In this document: piece by piece, positions 1 through 9,600 of the stretch
Position numbering within the stretch: position 1 is the stretch's first letter
How the letters are laid out: each line of letters starts with the position of its first letter
Assembly (NCBI GenBank): GCA_002709405.1
Contig: PAQV01000045.1
Span: 49,885 to 113,884 of the forward strand
Direction: 5' to 3'
DNA from: Paracoccaceae bacterium
GTDB lineage: Bacteria; Pseudomonadota; Alphaproteobacteria; Rhodobacterales; Rhodobacteraceae
DNA length: 64,000 nt
Translations under genes and position numbers: made by a program
Notes under the pieces: generated by a model
The model's database searches: none
The model's input: the letters and a program-made list of their open reading frames with translations, nothing else
Told to the model about the DNA's origin: nothing

Positions 1-476
1 CCCAGGTTCACCAGGTCGGCATACATGTCCTCGATGCTGGCCTTTTCCTTGTCCATGATGTGGGTGCAGCTTTCGGTCAGCTCGTAGACCTTGATGCCGA
101 AGGGCGCGAGCGTTTCGGGCGTGACCTCTCCCCCGACCTTCATGCCGTAATTCCAGCCTGCGAAGAAGAAATCCGCATCGGCCCCGACCAGCACCTCTTT
201 GGACGGGTACTTGGCCGAGAGTTCGGGCAGCGCCTCGACGCCCTCGCGCATCTTTTCGTCCAGCGTCTTCCAGCCGGAAATGCCGGTGTAGCCCACCATG
301 CGATCGGCCAGGCCCAGGACCAGCATCATCTCGGTCAGGTTGACGTCGTTGGACACGGCCCGTTCTGGCGGCGCGTCGAAGGTGACGGTGCGGTTGCAGC
401 TTTGAATGGTGGTGTCGGCCAGGGCCGTGGTGGCGGTCAGGACAAGGGCCATCGTGGCGGGAAGACGGGGGGTCAT
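1..476 (-). CDS. ABC transporter substrate-binding protein, partial (3' end outside window)
   Basis: This is the N-terminal 158 residues of a periplasmic binding protein of the BtuF/FepB (helical backbone) type. A signal peptide ends near Ala20, followed by a region resembling metal-chelate and corrinoid binding proteins (LADRMVGYTGISGW). The ATG at 476 overlaps the TGA of the ATPase gene (ATGA), so translation is probably coupled. The gene lies last in a riboswitch-led operon, so cobalamin or a corrinoid is the likely ligand; an iron chelate is the main alternative. No permease gene is visible between the riboswitch and this gene, so it should lie beyond the left edge. Confidence 0.85.
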   Translation of the reverse strand, partial: MTPRLPATMALVLTATTALADTTIQSCNRTVTFDAPPERAVSNDVNLTEMMLVLGLADRMVGYTGISGWKTLDEKMREGVEALPELSAKYPSKEVLVGADADFFFAGWNYGMKVGGEVTPETLAPFGIKVYELTESCTHIMDKEKASIEDMYADLVNL

Positions 477-1300
477 CGAAGGGTCCTTTCGCAAGGAAGA
501 TGGAAGGTCAGGTGGCCGGCGCCGCTGGGAGCAAGATGTTCGCGCCGGGCCTCGACGCGGAAGGCGTCAGAGACAGCGGTTTCCGACAGCACCCGGTCCG
601 GCGGGCCAAAGCCAAGCGGCCGGCCGGACTGCAGCAAGAGGATGTCGTCGCAGACCCCGGCGGCCATGTTCAGATCGTGCAGCGAGGTCACGATGGTCAG
701 CGGCAGGTCACGAATGAGGCTCAGGATCTCCAACTGATGGCGGATATCCAGGTGGTTGGTCGGCTCGTCCAGGATCAGCAGGCGCGGTTCCTGGGCCAGG
801 GCACGGGCCACCATGACGCGCTGGCGTTCGCCGCCAGACAGAGTGCCTAGGGAACGGTGGGCAAAGCCTGCAAGGTCCAGCCGGTCCAGCGCTTCCTCGA
901 TGATCCGGAGGTCTCGCGCGCCGAAGCTGCCGCCAAATCCGCGCCGGTGCGGTGTCCGGCCCAGGGCCACGATTTCGCGCACGGTCAGGGCGAAATCGGT
1001 GGGCTGTTCCTGCAGGACGGCCGCGATGGTGCGGGCCACGCTGCGGGCGGGCAATGTCCAGATGTCGCGGCCATCGACGCGGACCTGGCCCGTCGCCGGG
1101 CGCTGGAAGCGATACAGAAGGCGCAGCAGCGTCGTCTTGCCCGCGCCGTTGGGGCCGACAACGCCCAGCACCCGGCCCGGCTGCAGGGCCAGGCTGGTGG
1201 CCTGCAGGACTGTGTCGCGGGTGCCACGGGGGGCCCAGGAGACGTTTGTCAGCTCCAGCGAGGCGCCGATTGGTGCGGGCGGATCCGCCGCTGCGCTCAC
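473..1300 (-). CDS. ABC transporter ATP-binding protein (BtuD/FecE-like)
   Basis: Nucleotide-binding subunit of a corrinoid- or metal-chelate-type importer, 275 aa. Walker A GPNGAGKTT lies at about residues 49-57, the signature LSGGE at 154-158 and Walker B LLILDEP at 174-180, followed by the switch histidine in SLHDLNMA. I chose the GTG start at 1300 because it overlaps the TGA of the preceding 100-aa gene (GTGA) and leaves about 14 residues before the ABC fold. The frame stays open upstream to 1510, but that extension is Arg/Pro-rich shadow of the small gene. Cobalamin import is inferred from the riboswitch upstream. Confidence 0.9.
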   Translation of the reverse strand: MSAAADPPAPIGASLELTNVSWAPRGTRDTVLQATSLALQPGRVLGVVGPNGAGKTTLLRLLYRFQRPATGQVRVDGRDIWTLPARSVARTIAAVLQEQPTDFALTVREIVALGRTPHRRGFGGSFGARDLRIIEEALDRLDLAGFAHRSLGTLSGGERQRVMVARALAQEPRLLILDEPTNHLDIRHQLEILSLIRDLPLTIVTSLHDLNMAAGVCDDILLLQSGRPLGFGPPDRVLSETAVSDAFRVEARREHLAPSGAGHLTFHLPCERTLR

Positions 1301-1599
1301 AGCGACAACCGGCGGGCGCGCGCCCCGCCCTTGCGCCCGCGCGGGGGCATTTGCAGGGCCATCGGGCGTGGGGGCATGTCCAGGGATTGGGTGAGCAACC
1401 GGCAGAACGCCGCGATGGCCGGAGAGGTTGCGCTGAACGGCCGGGCCATGGCCAGCGCGCGGCGGGCGTTCGCGGGGTACGGGCTGTGACCCGGCAGCGC
1501 GCCCAGCCACTGGATGAAGCCAAGCTGGCCCATCTTCTCGGCCTGGTCGGCGGGAACCTGGCCTATGTCCAGTTGGGAAATGGTGTGTTCAAGAAGCAT
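1297..1599 (-). CDS. small protein of unknown function, first gene of the B12-riboswitch transport operon
   Basis: Encodes 100 aa that I do not recognise. The first 60 residues look globular and mixed-charge; the tail is Pro/Arg-rich and basic (residues about 75-98). No signal peptide or membrane span is visible. A GGAGGG Shine-Dalgarno sits a few bases upstream of the ATG at 1599, and the stop overlaps the ABC ATPase start in a GTGA junction, so it appears to be a real, coupled gene. It is the first reading frame after the cobalamin riboswitch, so B12 should repress it. Its function could be an accessory role in uptake, or simply a leader gene; nothing in the sequence decides this. Confidence 0.65.
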   Translation of the reverse strand: MLLEHTISQLDIGQVPADQAEKMGQLGFIQWLGALPGHSPYPANARRALAMARPFSATSPAIAAFCRLLTQSLDMPPRPMALQMPPRGRKGGARARRLSL

Positions 1600-1734
1600 C
1601 GCGCCCTCCGCGCAAGGGGGCGGCGCATTGCGGAAACCGGCGATGTCGTCGGGCCTGTCTGGTCCATCTCTGTCGCTCCGTCCCAGGGCACCCCGCCCAG
1701 GTTGAAGGTGACTGCGGCGCAGGATTGCACCGGA

Positions 1735-1933
1735 GATGGCAGGTCTCCTGACTTGCGGGTCCAGGCTCTCCCGATCCTTCCCGGGCGGCCCTTGTGCAAG
1801 GTGTGGCCCAGTGGTTTCGTCGGGGTCGCTCGCCGCCTACAGTTGCGGGGGCAGTTGCGGAATGGGGCCTGTCCTGACGACCGGGCCCGCACCGCATTCC
1901 CTATTCGTCCGGCGGGTACGGCCGGACACCATC
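1735..1933 (-). promoter_or_regulatory. cobalamin (AdoCbl) riboswitch, minus strand
   Basis: On the minus strand the closing stem GATGG (about 1933) pairs with CCATC (about 1735). Inside are the conserved elements of the class: a GGGAA segment, the CCCCCGCAACTGT core, an ACCACTGGG segment and the B12 box GTCAGGAGACCTGCC just before the closing stem. It precedes the 100-aa gene, the ABC ATPase and the binding protein by about 135 nt, so adenosylcobalamin is expected to shut down the transport operon. The expression platform was not resolved. Confidence 0.93.
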
Positions 1934-2031
1934 GGCGCTACGGGTCGCATGATGCGCGCGGGTTGTCCAGCCCGTTTCGCGCACGCGAAACGCGCCCTGC
2001 CCGACTGTTTCGCGCGGGGTGGCTGCCGCGT

Positions 2032-3483
2032 CTAGCGCGCAATGGCCAGCATGGCGTCAACATCCAGGTGGCGCTCCAGGTGATCGGCCAGGGCGTCGAG
2101 CGTGTCTTCCACCGTCTGCCCGTACCGCGTCTGCCCCTGGATCCCGAAACCCGCCAGCCAGCCCGCGCGGAAGGCATCGTCGGCGAACATGCCGTGCAGG
2201 TAGCTGCCCTGGACCCGCCCGCACGGAGACACCGCGCCCTCGGGCACCCCGCCGACATGGGCGAAGGGAGCAGAACGATCGGGCCCGTCGCTGCGCCCGA
2301 TATGGATTTCGTAGCCGTGAAACCCCTGCCCCGAGCCCGCATGCACGGCCTGCACCAGGGTCAGGCGCTTGTCGGCCGTCATCACCGTGTCGATGTCCAA
2401 GAGGCCCAGCCCCGTGTCAGAGCCCGCCGGGCCCTCGATTCCACCGGGGTCCGACACCGTCCGGCCCAGCATCTGGTAGCCCCCGCAAATGCCCAGCACA
2501 TGCCCGCCCCGCCGGTAATGGGCCTGCAGGTCCACGTCCCAGCCCTGCGCCCGAAGGAAGGCCAGGTCTCCGCGTGTCGATTTCGTTCCGGGCAGGATCA
2601 CCAGGTCGGCATCCCCCGGAATGGCCCGTCCAGGCCCCAGCATGGTCAGCCGCACGCCGGGTTCCTGGGCCAGCGGGTCGAGGTCGTCGAAATTGGCGAT
2701 CCGGCTGAGGCAAAGACAGACGATGTGCAGCCCGCTGGCCCGGTCCGGAGCAGCCACGTCCAGGGCGTCTTCGGCCGGCAGTTTCCAGGCCTCGGCAAAC
2801 CAGGGCGCGACACCGAACCCCGGCCAGCCGGTGCGCGCGGAGATCATCGCGTAGCCGTCGTCGAACAGCGCCGGATCGCCCCGGAACTTGTTGATCACGA
2901 AGCCCGCGACCTGGTCCGCGTCGCCCGGATCCATCACCGCCTGGGTGCCGACGATCTGGGCGATCACGCCGCCCCGGTCGATGTCTCCGGCCAGGATGAC
3001 GGGCACGTCGGCCGCCCGGGCAAAGCCCATGTTGGCAATGTCGTTCCTGCGCAGGTTGATCTCGGCCGGGCTGCCCGCGCCTTCCACGATCACCAGATCA
3101 TGGGCGGCCCGCAACCGGGCGTAGCTGTCCAGCACCCGATCCAGCAACTGCGGCTTCAGCCGGGCATAATCGCTGGCCCGCGTCGTGGTCAGGCGCTGGC
3201 CCTGCACGATGACCTGGGCGCCCACGTCGGTTTCCGGTTTCAGCAGGACCGGGTTCATGTCGCTGTGCAGGGGCACCCCGCAGGCCAGGGCCTGCAGCGC
3301 CTGGGCCCGGCCGATCTCGCCCCCGTCTTCGGTGACGGCGGCATTGTTCGACATGTTCTGAGGCTTGAACGGCGCCACCGACAGCCCCCGCCGGCGCGCT
3401 GCCCGGCAGAGGCCCGCAACCAGCATGGACTTGCCGACATTGCTGCCGGTGCCCTGGATCATCACTGCGCCTGTCGGAACCAT
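2032..3483 (-). CDS. cobQ: cobyric acid synthase
   Basis: Cytoplasmic glutamine-dependent amidotransferase, 483 aa, normal length. It amidates the b, d, e and g side chains of adenosylcobyrinic acid a,c-diamide. The N-terminal BioD-like ATPase domain has the P-loop GTGSNVGKS near residues 11-19. The C-terminal class I glutamine amidotransferase domain shows [12 protein letters not shown] with the nucleophile Cys and a late GSYLHGMF histidine motif. It lies downstream of cobO and the channel gene on the same strand, with a 112-nt gap before its start, so it may be co-transcribed or have its own promoter. Confidence 0.97.
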   Translation of the reverse strand: MVPTGAVMIQGTGSNVGKSMLVAGLCRAARRRGLSVAPFKPQNMSNNAAVTEDGGEIGRAQALQALACGVPLHSDMNPVLLKPETDVGAQVIVQGQRLTTTRASDYARLKPQLLDRVLDSYARLRAAHDLVIVEGAGSPAEINLRRNDIANMGFARAADVPVILAGDIDRGGVIAQIVGTQAVMDPGDADQVAGFVINKFRGDPALFDDGYAMISARTGWPGFGVAPWFAEAWKLPAEDALDVAAPDRASGLHIVCLCLSRIANFDDLDPLAQEPGVRLTMLGPGRAIPGDADLVILPGTKSTRGDLAFLRAQGWDVDLQAHYRRGGHVLGICGGYQMLGRTVSDPGGIEGPAGSDTGLGLLDIDTVMTADKRLTLVQAVHAGSGQGFHGYEIHIGRSDGPDRSAPFAHVGGVPEGAVSPCGRVQGSYLHGMFADDAFRAGWLAGFGIQGQTRYGQTVEDTLDALADHLERHLDVDAMLAIAR

Positions 3484-3595
3484 TTCTTTACTTTTTTGCT
3501 ATGAAACGCTATATAAAGCAGAGTGTTGGCGAAGACGGAAGTGCAGGAAAGGATGGGATTTGAGCGAGCGCACATATAATCGTTTCATGACAGCC

Positions 3596-4225
3596 TCATC
3601 CGTTGTCGCGGTTGCGGCCATTGCCGTCGTTCTTGGTTCGATCTTCTTCTGAGGGATCGCCAGTTTGATCCCCTGACGGATCATCGCTTTGCGCGAAGAA
3701 GAAGGCCGCGCCGACGATCAGCCCCAGGTGCAGGTTTCCGAAAATCGCGTGAAAGGCGGCGACAAGCCGGCTGGCTACATATGGGCATGGGCGAAAATCT
3801 CCGTATCCCAGGGTCGAAAACGTGACGGCTGAAAAGTAGATGGCATCGCTGGGCGGCACGTCCTGCGGGCAAGAGCCATCCAGCGTGATGCCCGTGTTGC
3901 GGTAGAAGACCGCAAAGCACAGGATCGTCAGGGCAATCGAGATCAGCGTGTCCCGCGCCAGCCGCGAGGCCGATGGCCTGAAATGGCGCGACGTCAGGAA
4001 GATCACGCCAACGACGACCACCAGGAAATAGACCACCACGTAGACGATCAGGGCCGGTCCTGCGACGGGTTCGACCAGCAAGGGGCGCTGGTACTGGGCG
4101 AGGATCGCCTCGATGGCCAGCAACAGGATCAGCAGGCCCGAAAAGTAGCTGAAGACATTGCGCCACTTGCTGCCCGGGCGCGACCCGGGCATCCGGGCCC
4201 AGAACCGGCGCGACCGCCCGCCCAT
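3596..4225 (-). CDS. ion channel family protein (two-pore-helix potassium-channel-like)
   Basis: Encodes 209 aa with hydrophobic segments at about 24-44, 58-78, 92-110 and 152-178. A pore loop carrying the selectivity-filter-like motif TLGYGD (138-143) precedes the last segment. The C-terminal 30 residues are Asp/Gly/Asn-rich and probably cytoplasmic. The ATG lies two bases after the cobO stop codon, so it is almost certainly co-transcribed with cobO. The filter suggests potassium or a related cation; nothing seen in the protein links it chemically to cobalt or B12. No RCK or cyclic-nucleotide domain is present. Confidence 0.85.
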   Translation of the reverse strand: MGGRSRRFWARMPGSRPGSKWRNVFSYFSGLLILLLAIEAILAQYQRPLLVEPVAGPALIVYVVVYFLVVVVGVIFLTSRHFRPSASRLARDTLISIALTILCFAVFYRNTGITLDGSCPQDVPPSDAIYFSAVTFSTLGYGDFRPCPYVASRLVAAFHAIFGNLHLGLIVGAAFFFAQSDDPSGDQTGDPSEEDRTKNDGNGRNRDNG

Positions 4226-4227
4226 GC

Positions 4228-4839
4228 CTAGAATTCCACGCCCTGCTGGGCCTTGATGCCGGCCTTGAACGGGTGCTTCAGCAGGGTCATCTCGGTCACC
4301 AGGTCGGCGGCCTCGATCAGCTCGGGCCTGGCATTGCGCCCCGTAAGGCAGACATGGGTCATCGCGGGCTTTTCCGTCAGAAGGAAATCGACCACCTCGT
4401 CGATGTCCAGGTAATCGTAGCGCAGCGCGATGTTGATTTCATCCAGCAGCACGAAGCGGATGTCCGGGTCGAGGATCTGCTCTTGCGCGATCCGCCATCC
4501 GTTCTGGGCCGCCGCGATATCACGCTCGCGGTCCTGGGTTTCCCAGGTAAAGCCCTCGCCCGAGACGAAGAACCGCACCTCGTCCGGGAATCGGTCGCGC
4601 AGAAAGCTCTTTTCGCCGGTCTCCCAGTTGCCCTTGATGAACTGCACCACGGCCACCGGCATCCCATGAGAGATGCAGCGCATCACCATGCCGAACCCCG
4701 AGGACGACTTGCCCTTGCCCGCCCCGGTATGGACCATGATCAGGCCCTTTTCCTGGGTCTTGGTGCCCATCATCTTGTCCCGCGCGGCCTTGATCTTGCG
4801 CATCTTTTCGGCGTGGCGGGTGGTGATTTCGTCGGTCAT
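4228..4839 (-). CDS. cobO: cob(I)yrinic acid a,c-diamide adenosyltransferase (CobO/BtuR type)
   Basis: Transfers the 5'-deoxyadenosyl group from ATP to reduced cobalt in corrinoids. 203 aa from the ATG at 4839; the frame extends 14 residues further, but this start has an AGAGG ribosome site and begins MTDEITTRH as in the family. The ATP-binding loop is HTGAGKGKSSSGFG (about residues 37-50), followed by VLLDEINIAL and the C-terminal LTGRNARPELI. It heads a minus-strand group with the channel gene and cobQ and is divergent from the large plus-strand cob operon. Confidence 0.95.
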   Translation of the reverse strand: MTDEITTRHAEKMRKIKAARDKMMGTKTQEKGLIMVHTGAGKGKSSSGFGMVMRCISHGMPVAVVQFIKGNWETGEKSFLRDRFPDEVRFFVSGEGFTWETQDRERDIAAAQNGWRIAQEQILDPDIRFVLLDEINIALRYDYLDIDEVVDFLLTEKPAMTHVCLTGRNARPELIEAADLVTEMTLLKHPFKAGIKAQQGVEF

Positions 4840-4881
4840 CGGGTGGGCCTCTGCTTGACAAATCGCGAAAGTAAGGCGCAT

Positions 4882-5076
4882 CTGGCATCACACTGGTGCC
4901 CGTGTAAACGGGTGAAAAGGGAATGCCGAGCCCGGGGGTCCACGCCCCGGGGCAAACGCAGCCGCCCCCGCGACCGTGACCGGAGAGGTCCCCGATTCAC
5001 TGGCCAAAAGCCGGGAAGGACGGGGTGCCGCAGATCAGGGCTCTGATCGAAATCCGCAAGCCGGGAGACCTGCCAG
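4882..5076 (+). promoter_or_regulatory. cobalamin (AdoCbl) riboswitch, plus strand
   Basis: CTGGC at 4882-4886 can close with GCCAG at 5072-5076. Between them are GGTGAAAAGGGAAT, the CGCCCCCGCGACCGTGACC core, a CACTGG segment and the B12 box GCCGGGAGACCTGCC. It leads into the DUF1636 gene and the cobW-cobN-to-cobF operon, so AdoCbl should repress the whole biosynthetic set. The first start codon is about 114 nt after the aptamer and its ribosome site is weak, which would fit translational sequestration; this is inference. Confidence 0.93.
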
Positions 5077-5189
5077 CCAAGCGACATTGCAACCGGGCGG
5101 GGTGCTCCGGGGCCAGGTCATGCTCTGCCTTGGTGCGGGGCTCTCCTGTACGGTACCCCTGTCCCCGAACGCACGGGGTGCGACCACGC

Positions 5190-5606
5190 ATGACGGGTTC
5201 AGACAGGACCGAAACCACGCCTACGACCGAATTGCTGGTCTGCGTGAAATGCCGCAAGGGACAGGCCCTGCCGGCAGACGACCGCCGGCCAGGCCAGCAC
5301 CTGTTCGACGGGTTGTCGGAACGCGGCCTACCGGGCGGTGTGACATTGCGGGCGGTCGAGTGCCTGCAGAACTGCGACGCGGGCTGCACCGTGGCCCTGC
5401 GGGGCGGCAACCGCTGGACCTATGTCTATGGCGGGCTGGACGAAACGGCCGATCTCGACACCCTGCTTGATGGCACCGCGCGCTACCATGCGACCGCCGA
5501 CGGGCTGATCCCCTGGCGCGAACGGCCAGAGCATTTCAAGCGCAACTGCGTGGCCCGCATTCCGCCGGCCGTCCTGTCCTCCATCCCCCCGAAGGTGTCT
5601 GAATGA
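5190..5606 (+). CDS. DUF1636 domain protein (CxxC metal-binding, 2Fe-2S-ferredoxin-like), first gene of cob operon
   Basis: 138 aa. The N-terminal half has a CVKCRKG motif (about residues 15-21) and a second pair CLQNCDAGC (about 57-65), the four-cysteine arrangement of DUF1636 and thioredoxin-like ferredoxins; a metal or Fe-S centre is likely. I chose the ATG at 5190 because sequence upstream is riboswitch leader. The stop overlaps the cobW start (ATGA). DUF1636 genes are often beside cobW/cobN, so a role in cobalt handling or electron supply to the pathway is plausible but unproven. Confidence 0.85.
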   Translation: MTGSDRTETTPTTELLVCVKCRKGQALPADDRRPGQHLFDGLSERGLPGGVTLRAVECLQNCDAGCTVALRGGNRWTYVYGGLDETADLDTLLDGTARYHATADGLIPWRERPEHFKRNCVARIPPAVLSSIPPKVSE

Positions 5607-6658
5607 CCGATTATTCCAAGCTGCCCGTCACCGTTGTCACCGGCTTTCTGGGCGCGGGCAAGACCACTCTGATCCGCCAGTTGATGCAGAACCCCGGGGG
5701 CAAGCGGCTGGCCGTGGTGGTCAACGAATTCGGCGACGTGGGCGTTGACGGCGAGATCCTGAAAAGCTGTGCGATCCCCGATTGCCCGGCCGAAAACATC
5801 CTGGAACTGGCCAATGGCTGCATCTGCTGTACCGTGGCCGATGATTTCATTCCCACCATCGAGGCGCTGATGGCCCTGGATCCGCGGCCCGACCACATCC
5901 TGATCGAAACCAGCGGGCTGGCCCTGCCGAAACCGCTGCTGAAGGCCTTCGACTGGCCCGACATCCGCTCGAAGATTACGGTCGACGGGGTGATCGCCCT
6001 GGCCGATGCCGAGGCCGTGGCCATGGGCCGGTTCGCGCCGGACGTGGCGGCGGTGGACGCGCAGCGGGCGGCCGATGACAGCCTGGATCACGAAACGCCG
6101 TTGTCCGAGGTCTTTGAAGACCAGATCGCCTGTGCCGACATCGTGCTGCTGACCAAGCCCGACCTGGCCGGGCCGGAGGGTGTAGCCCGGGCCCGGGCGG
6201 TGATTGCGGCAGAGGCTCCGCGCCCGCTACCGGTCATCGAGGTGGCCGAAGGAGCGGTTGATCCCCGGGTGATCCTGGGGCTGGAGGCCGCGGCCGAGGA
6301 CGACATGGACGCCCGGCCCAGCCATCACGACACGCCCCACGATCATGACCACGAGGATTTCGACAGCATCGTCGTCGACATCCCTGAACTGGCCGACCCG
6401 GCGCAGCTGGTGACGGCGATCGAGGGGCTGGCCAACGACCACAACATCCTGCGGATCAAGGGCTATGCGGCCGTTGCGGGCAAGCCGATGCGCCTGCTGG
6501 TGCAGGCCGTGGGCGCGCGGGTGCGCCACCAGTTCGACCGGCCCTGGGCACCAGGCGAAGCCCGCCAGGGCCGGCTGGTGGTGATCGCCGAACATGACGA
6601 CATCCGGCGCGACGTGATCGAGACGGCCCTGGGCCGGGTGCCCCGGGCGGCCGAATAG
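5603..6658 (+). CDS. cobW: cobalamin biosynthesis GTPase CobW
   Basis: G3E-family P-loop GTPase metallochaperone, 351 aa, thought to deliver Co(II) to the cobaltochelatase. Walker A GFLGAGKTT is at 14-22, the metal-binding CICC at 73-76, and a guanine-specificity-like TKPD follows near residue 180. A His/Asp-rich stretch (HHDTPHDHDHEDFD, about 240-253) is the usual metal-loading segment. It overlaps the DUF1636 stop by four bases and is followed after 36 nt by cobN, consistent with a shared job at cobalt insertion. Confidence 0.96.
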   Translation: MTDYSKLPVTVVTGFLGAGKTTLIRQLMQNPGGKRLAVVVNEFGDVGVDGEILKSCAIPDCPAENILELANGCICCTVADDFIPTIEALMALDPRPDHILIETSGLALPKPLLKAFDWPDIRSKITVDGVIALADAEAVAMGRFAPDVAAVDAQRAADDSLDHETPLSEVFEDQIACADIVLLTKPDLAGPEGVARARAVIAAEAPRPLPVIEVAEGAVDPRVILGLEAAAEDDMDARPSHHDTPHDHDHEDFDSIVVDIPELADPAQLVTAIEGLANDHNILRIKGYAAVAGKPMRLLVQAVGARVRHQFDRPWAPGEARQGRLVVIAEHDDIRRDVIETALGRVPRAAE

Positions 6659-6694
6659 GCCGGTCGGGATCACGCTGCGCGACGGAGCCGGGCG

Positions 6695-9600
6695 ATGCAT
6701 GTAACCTTCCGCGAAAGCCACGGGCTTGAGGAAACCGAGACACCGACCGACCTGGGCCAGAGCCCGGCGGACCTGGTGGTGCTGTCGTTTTCCGATTCCG
6801 ACCTGGGCGCCTTTGCCGAGGCCTGGCATCAGGGCGGCGGGAAGATGGGCAAATTGCCCATCCTACGCCTGGCCAACCTGTCGGACCTGCGGCATCCGTT
6901 GTCCGTCGACACCTATGTTGAACAGACCCTGCGCGGCGCGCGGGGTGTGCTGGTCCGCCTGATCGGGGGGGTGCCGTACTGGTCCTACGGGCTTCAGCAG
7001 CTGGAGACCCTGGCCCGGGACAGTGACATCGCACTGGCCGTTCTGCCCGGAGACGGGCGTCCCGATCCCCGGCTGGACGCGGCCTCCACCCTGCCGGTGT
7101 CGACCCTGCGCCGGCTGTCTCACTTATGCGATACCGGCGGTGTCGTGGCCGCCCAGGCCGCGTTGGCCCAGATGGCCCTTGCCGCCGGGCTCTACGCCGG
7201 GCCGGTGCCTGGATCAAAGGCCCTGCCCACCATGGGTGCCTGGGCCCCGGATCCTGGCGTTCACGACCCGGACGATGCAGACGTGGAAGGTCCTGCACCA
7301 GACACCGCCTCGCGGATCCTGATCACCTTCTACCGGTCCTACCTGGTGGCTGCCGACACGGCCCCGATCGCGGCGCTGATCTCGGCCTTGGAGGCCCGGG
7401 GCCACAGGGTCCGTGCACTGTTTGCCCCTTCGCTCAAGGCCCCGGGCGTGGCGCCCTGGCTGGCGGCCCAGGTCACGCGCTTTGCCCCCGACGCCATCGT
7501 CAATGCGACCGCCTTTTCCGGCCGCGGCACGGAGGGCGCCTCGCCGCTCGACATCGCCGGGGTGCCGGTGTTCCAGGCGGCGCTGGCCACGTCCTCGCGC
7601 ACGGCCTGGGCCACGTCACAGCGTGGCTTGTCCCCGGCGGACCTGGCCATGCACGTGGTCCTGCCCGAGGTCGACGGGCGGATCATGGGCGGCGTGGTGT
7701 CCTTCAAGGAGCCTGAACCGCGTGACCCCGACCTGGAATTCGCGCGCCTCGCCCACCGGCCGGACCCGGACCGGATCCGGGCGCTGGTCGCCCGGGTCGA
7801 TGGCTGGCTGAGGCTGTCCCGCATGCCCAAGGCGGACAAGCGCGTGGCGCTGGTGTTGTCGACCTACCCGGGCAAGGACTGGAACATGGGCCATGCGGTG
7901 GGTCTGGACGCGCCAGCCTCGGCACAAGCGATCCTGTCGGACCTGGCCGGCGCGGGCTATGCCGTCGCGCCACCTCCCGCCGACCTGCCCCGGGCGCTGA
8001 TAGCCCGGGCGGTCTCCTGGCCCGTGAGCGACTATACCGCCGCCCTGGCCCACCTGCCCGAGCCACTGCGCGATGCGCTGACACATGCCTGGGGCGCGCC
8101 CGAGGATGACGCCGACGTCCGCGACGGCGCCTTCCGGTTTGCCGCCGTGGAGTGCGGCACCGCCATGGTCGCCCTGCAGCCCGAACGCGGGACGGTGCAG
8201 ACCCGCCAGGACGCATACCACGACCTTGCCCGCGTGCCCCGCCATGCCTACGTGGCCTTCTACCTGTGGCTGCACGGCCGGGTCGATTCGCTGGTGCATA
8301 TCGGTGCGCATGGCACGCTGGAATGGCTGCCCGGCAAGGCCGTGGCCTTGTCGGATAGCTGCTGGCCCGAGGTCCTGACCGGCGATCTGCCGGTGATCTA
8401 CCCGTTCATCGTCAACGACCCCGGCGAGGCCGCCCAGGCCAAGCGGCGCATCGGGGCGGTCACGCTGGGCCATGTGCCTCCGCCCCTGACGGCAAGCGGC
8501 ACGCCGGACCGGCTGGCCCGACTGGAGGCGCTGCTGGACGAGTTCTCCAATGCCGACGGGCTGGACCCGCGCCGGCGCGACCGGCTGCAGGGGGACATCC
8601 GGTCCGAGGCCACGGCGCTTGGGCTGGAGGACGACCTGGGCCTGGATCGCGCGACCAATACGGCCGAGGCGATCACCCGCATCGACCGCTTCGTCTGCGA
8701 CGTCAAGGACAGCCAGTTCGGCGAGGGGCTGCATGTCTGGGGACAGCCCCCGGAGACCGACACGGGGCTTGATATCGGGGCCTCGGTCGACGGCGAACGC
8801 CAAGGCCTGCTGGACGCGCTGGCGGGCAAGCGGGTGGCGGCGGGACCGTCGGGGTCTCCGTACCGGGGGCGTGGCGATGTGCTGCCGACCGGGCGCAACA
8901 TCTACACGACCGATCCGCGCGCCGTGCCCTCGCGGGCCGCCCATGCGCAGGGCGTGCGCCTGGCCGAGGAACTGGTCCGCCGGCACCTGCAGGACGAGGG
9001 CGACTGGCCGCGCGCACTGATCGTCGATCTGTGGGGCTCTGCCACGATGCGCACGGCGGGCGAGGAGTTTGCCATGGCCCTTCACCTGCTGGGCGTGCGG
9101 CCGGTGTGGGATGCGGGGTCGGAACGGGTGTCGGGCATCGAGATCCTGCCGATCTCGGATCTCGACCGGCCGAGGGTCGACGTGACGCTGCGCGTGTCGG
9201 GCCTGTTCCGCGATGTCTTCCCGCAGCTGTCGGCGCTGTTTGCCCAGGCCATCCGGGCGCTGGCCGCCCGGGACGAGGCCGCCGACTGGAACCCGTTTGT
9301 GGGCCAGGACGACACCGACCGGGTCTTTGGCCCGGAGCCCGGCCAGTTCGGCCTGGCCATGACCGACGCCATCGAGGACTACACCCCCGAGAGCCGCCTT
9401 GCGGCGGGCGAGGCCTGGCTGGCGGCGTCCTCATGGGTGCTGGACGGCGCGCACTCACGGCAGAACCCGGGCGCGATCCGCCAGCGCGTGGCCCGGGCTG
9501 ACAGTTTCGTCCACCTTCAGGACCTGCCCGAAACCGACCTGCTGCTGGCCTCGGATTATGCCGCGCACGAGGCGGGCTTTGCCGCGGCCCAGGCCCTGAC

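Noticed and set aside
952..3504. 850-aa plus-strand open frame
   Set aside because: It is antisense to the ABC genes, riboswitch and cobQ. The opposite strand carries the clear motifs; long shadow frames are expected at this GC content.
3560..3652. Possible 30-aa membrane peptide on the plus strand
   Set aside because: It has a hydrophobic run but needs a TTG start, no strong ribosome site is seen, and it overlaps the channel gene's 3' end; too weak to list.
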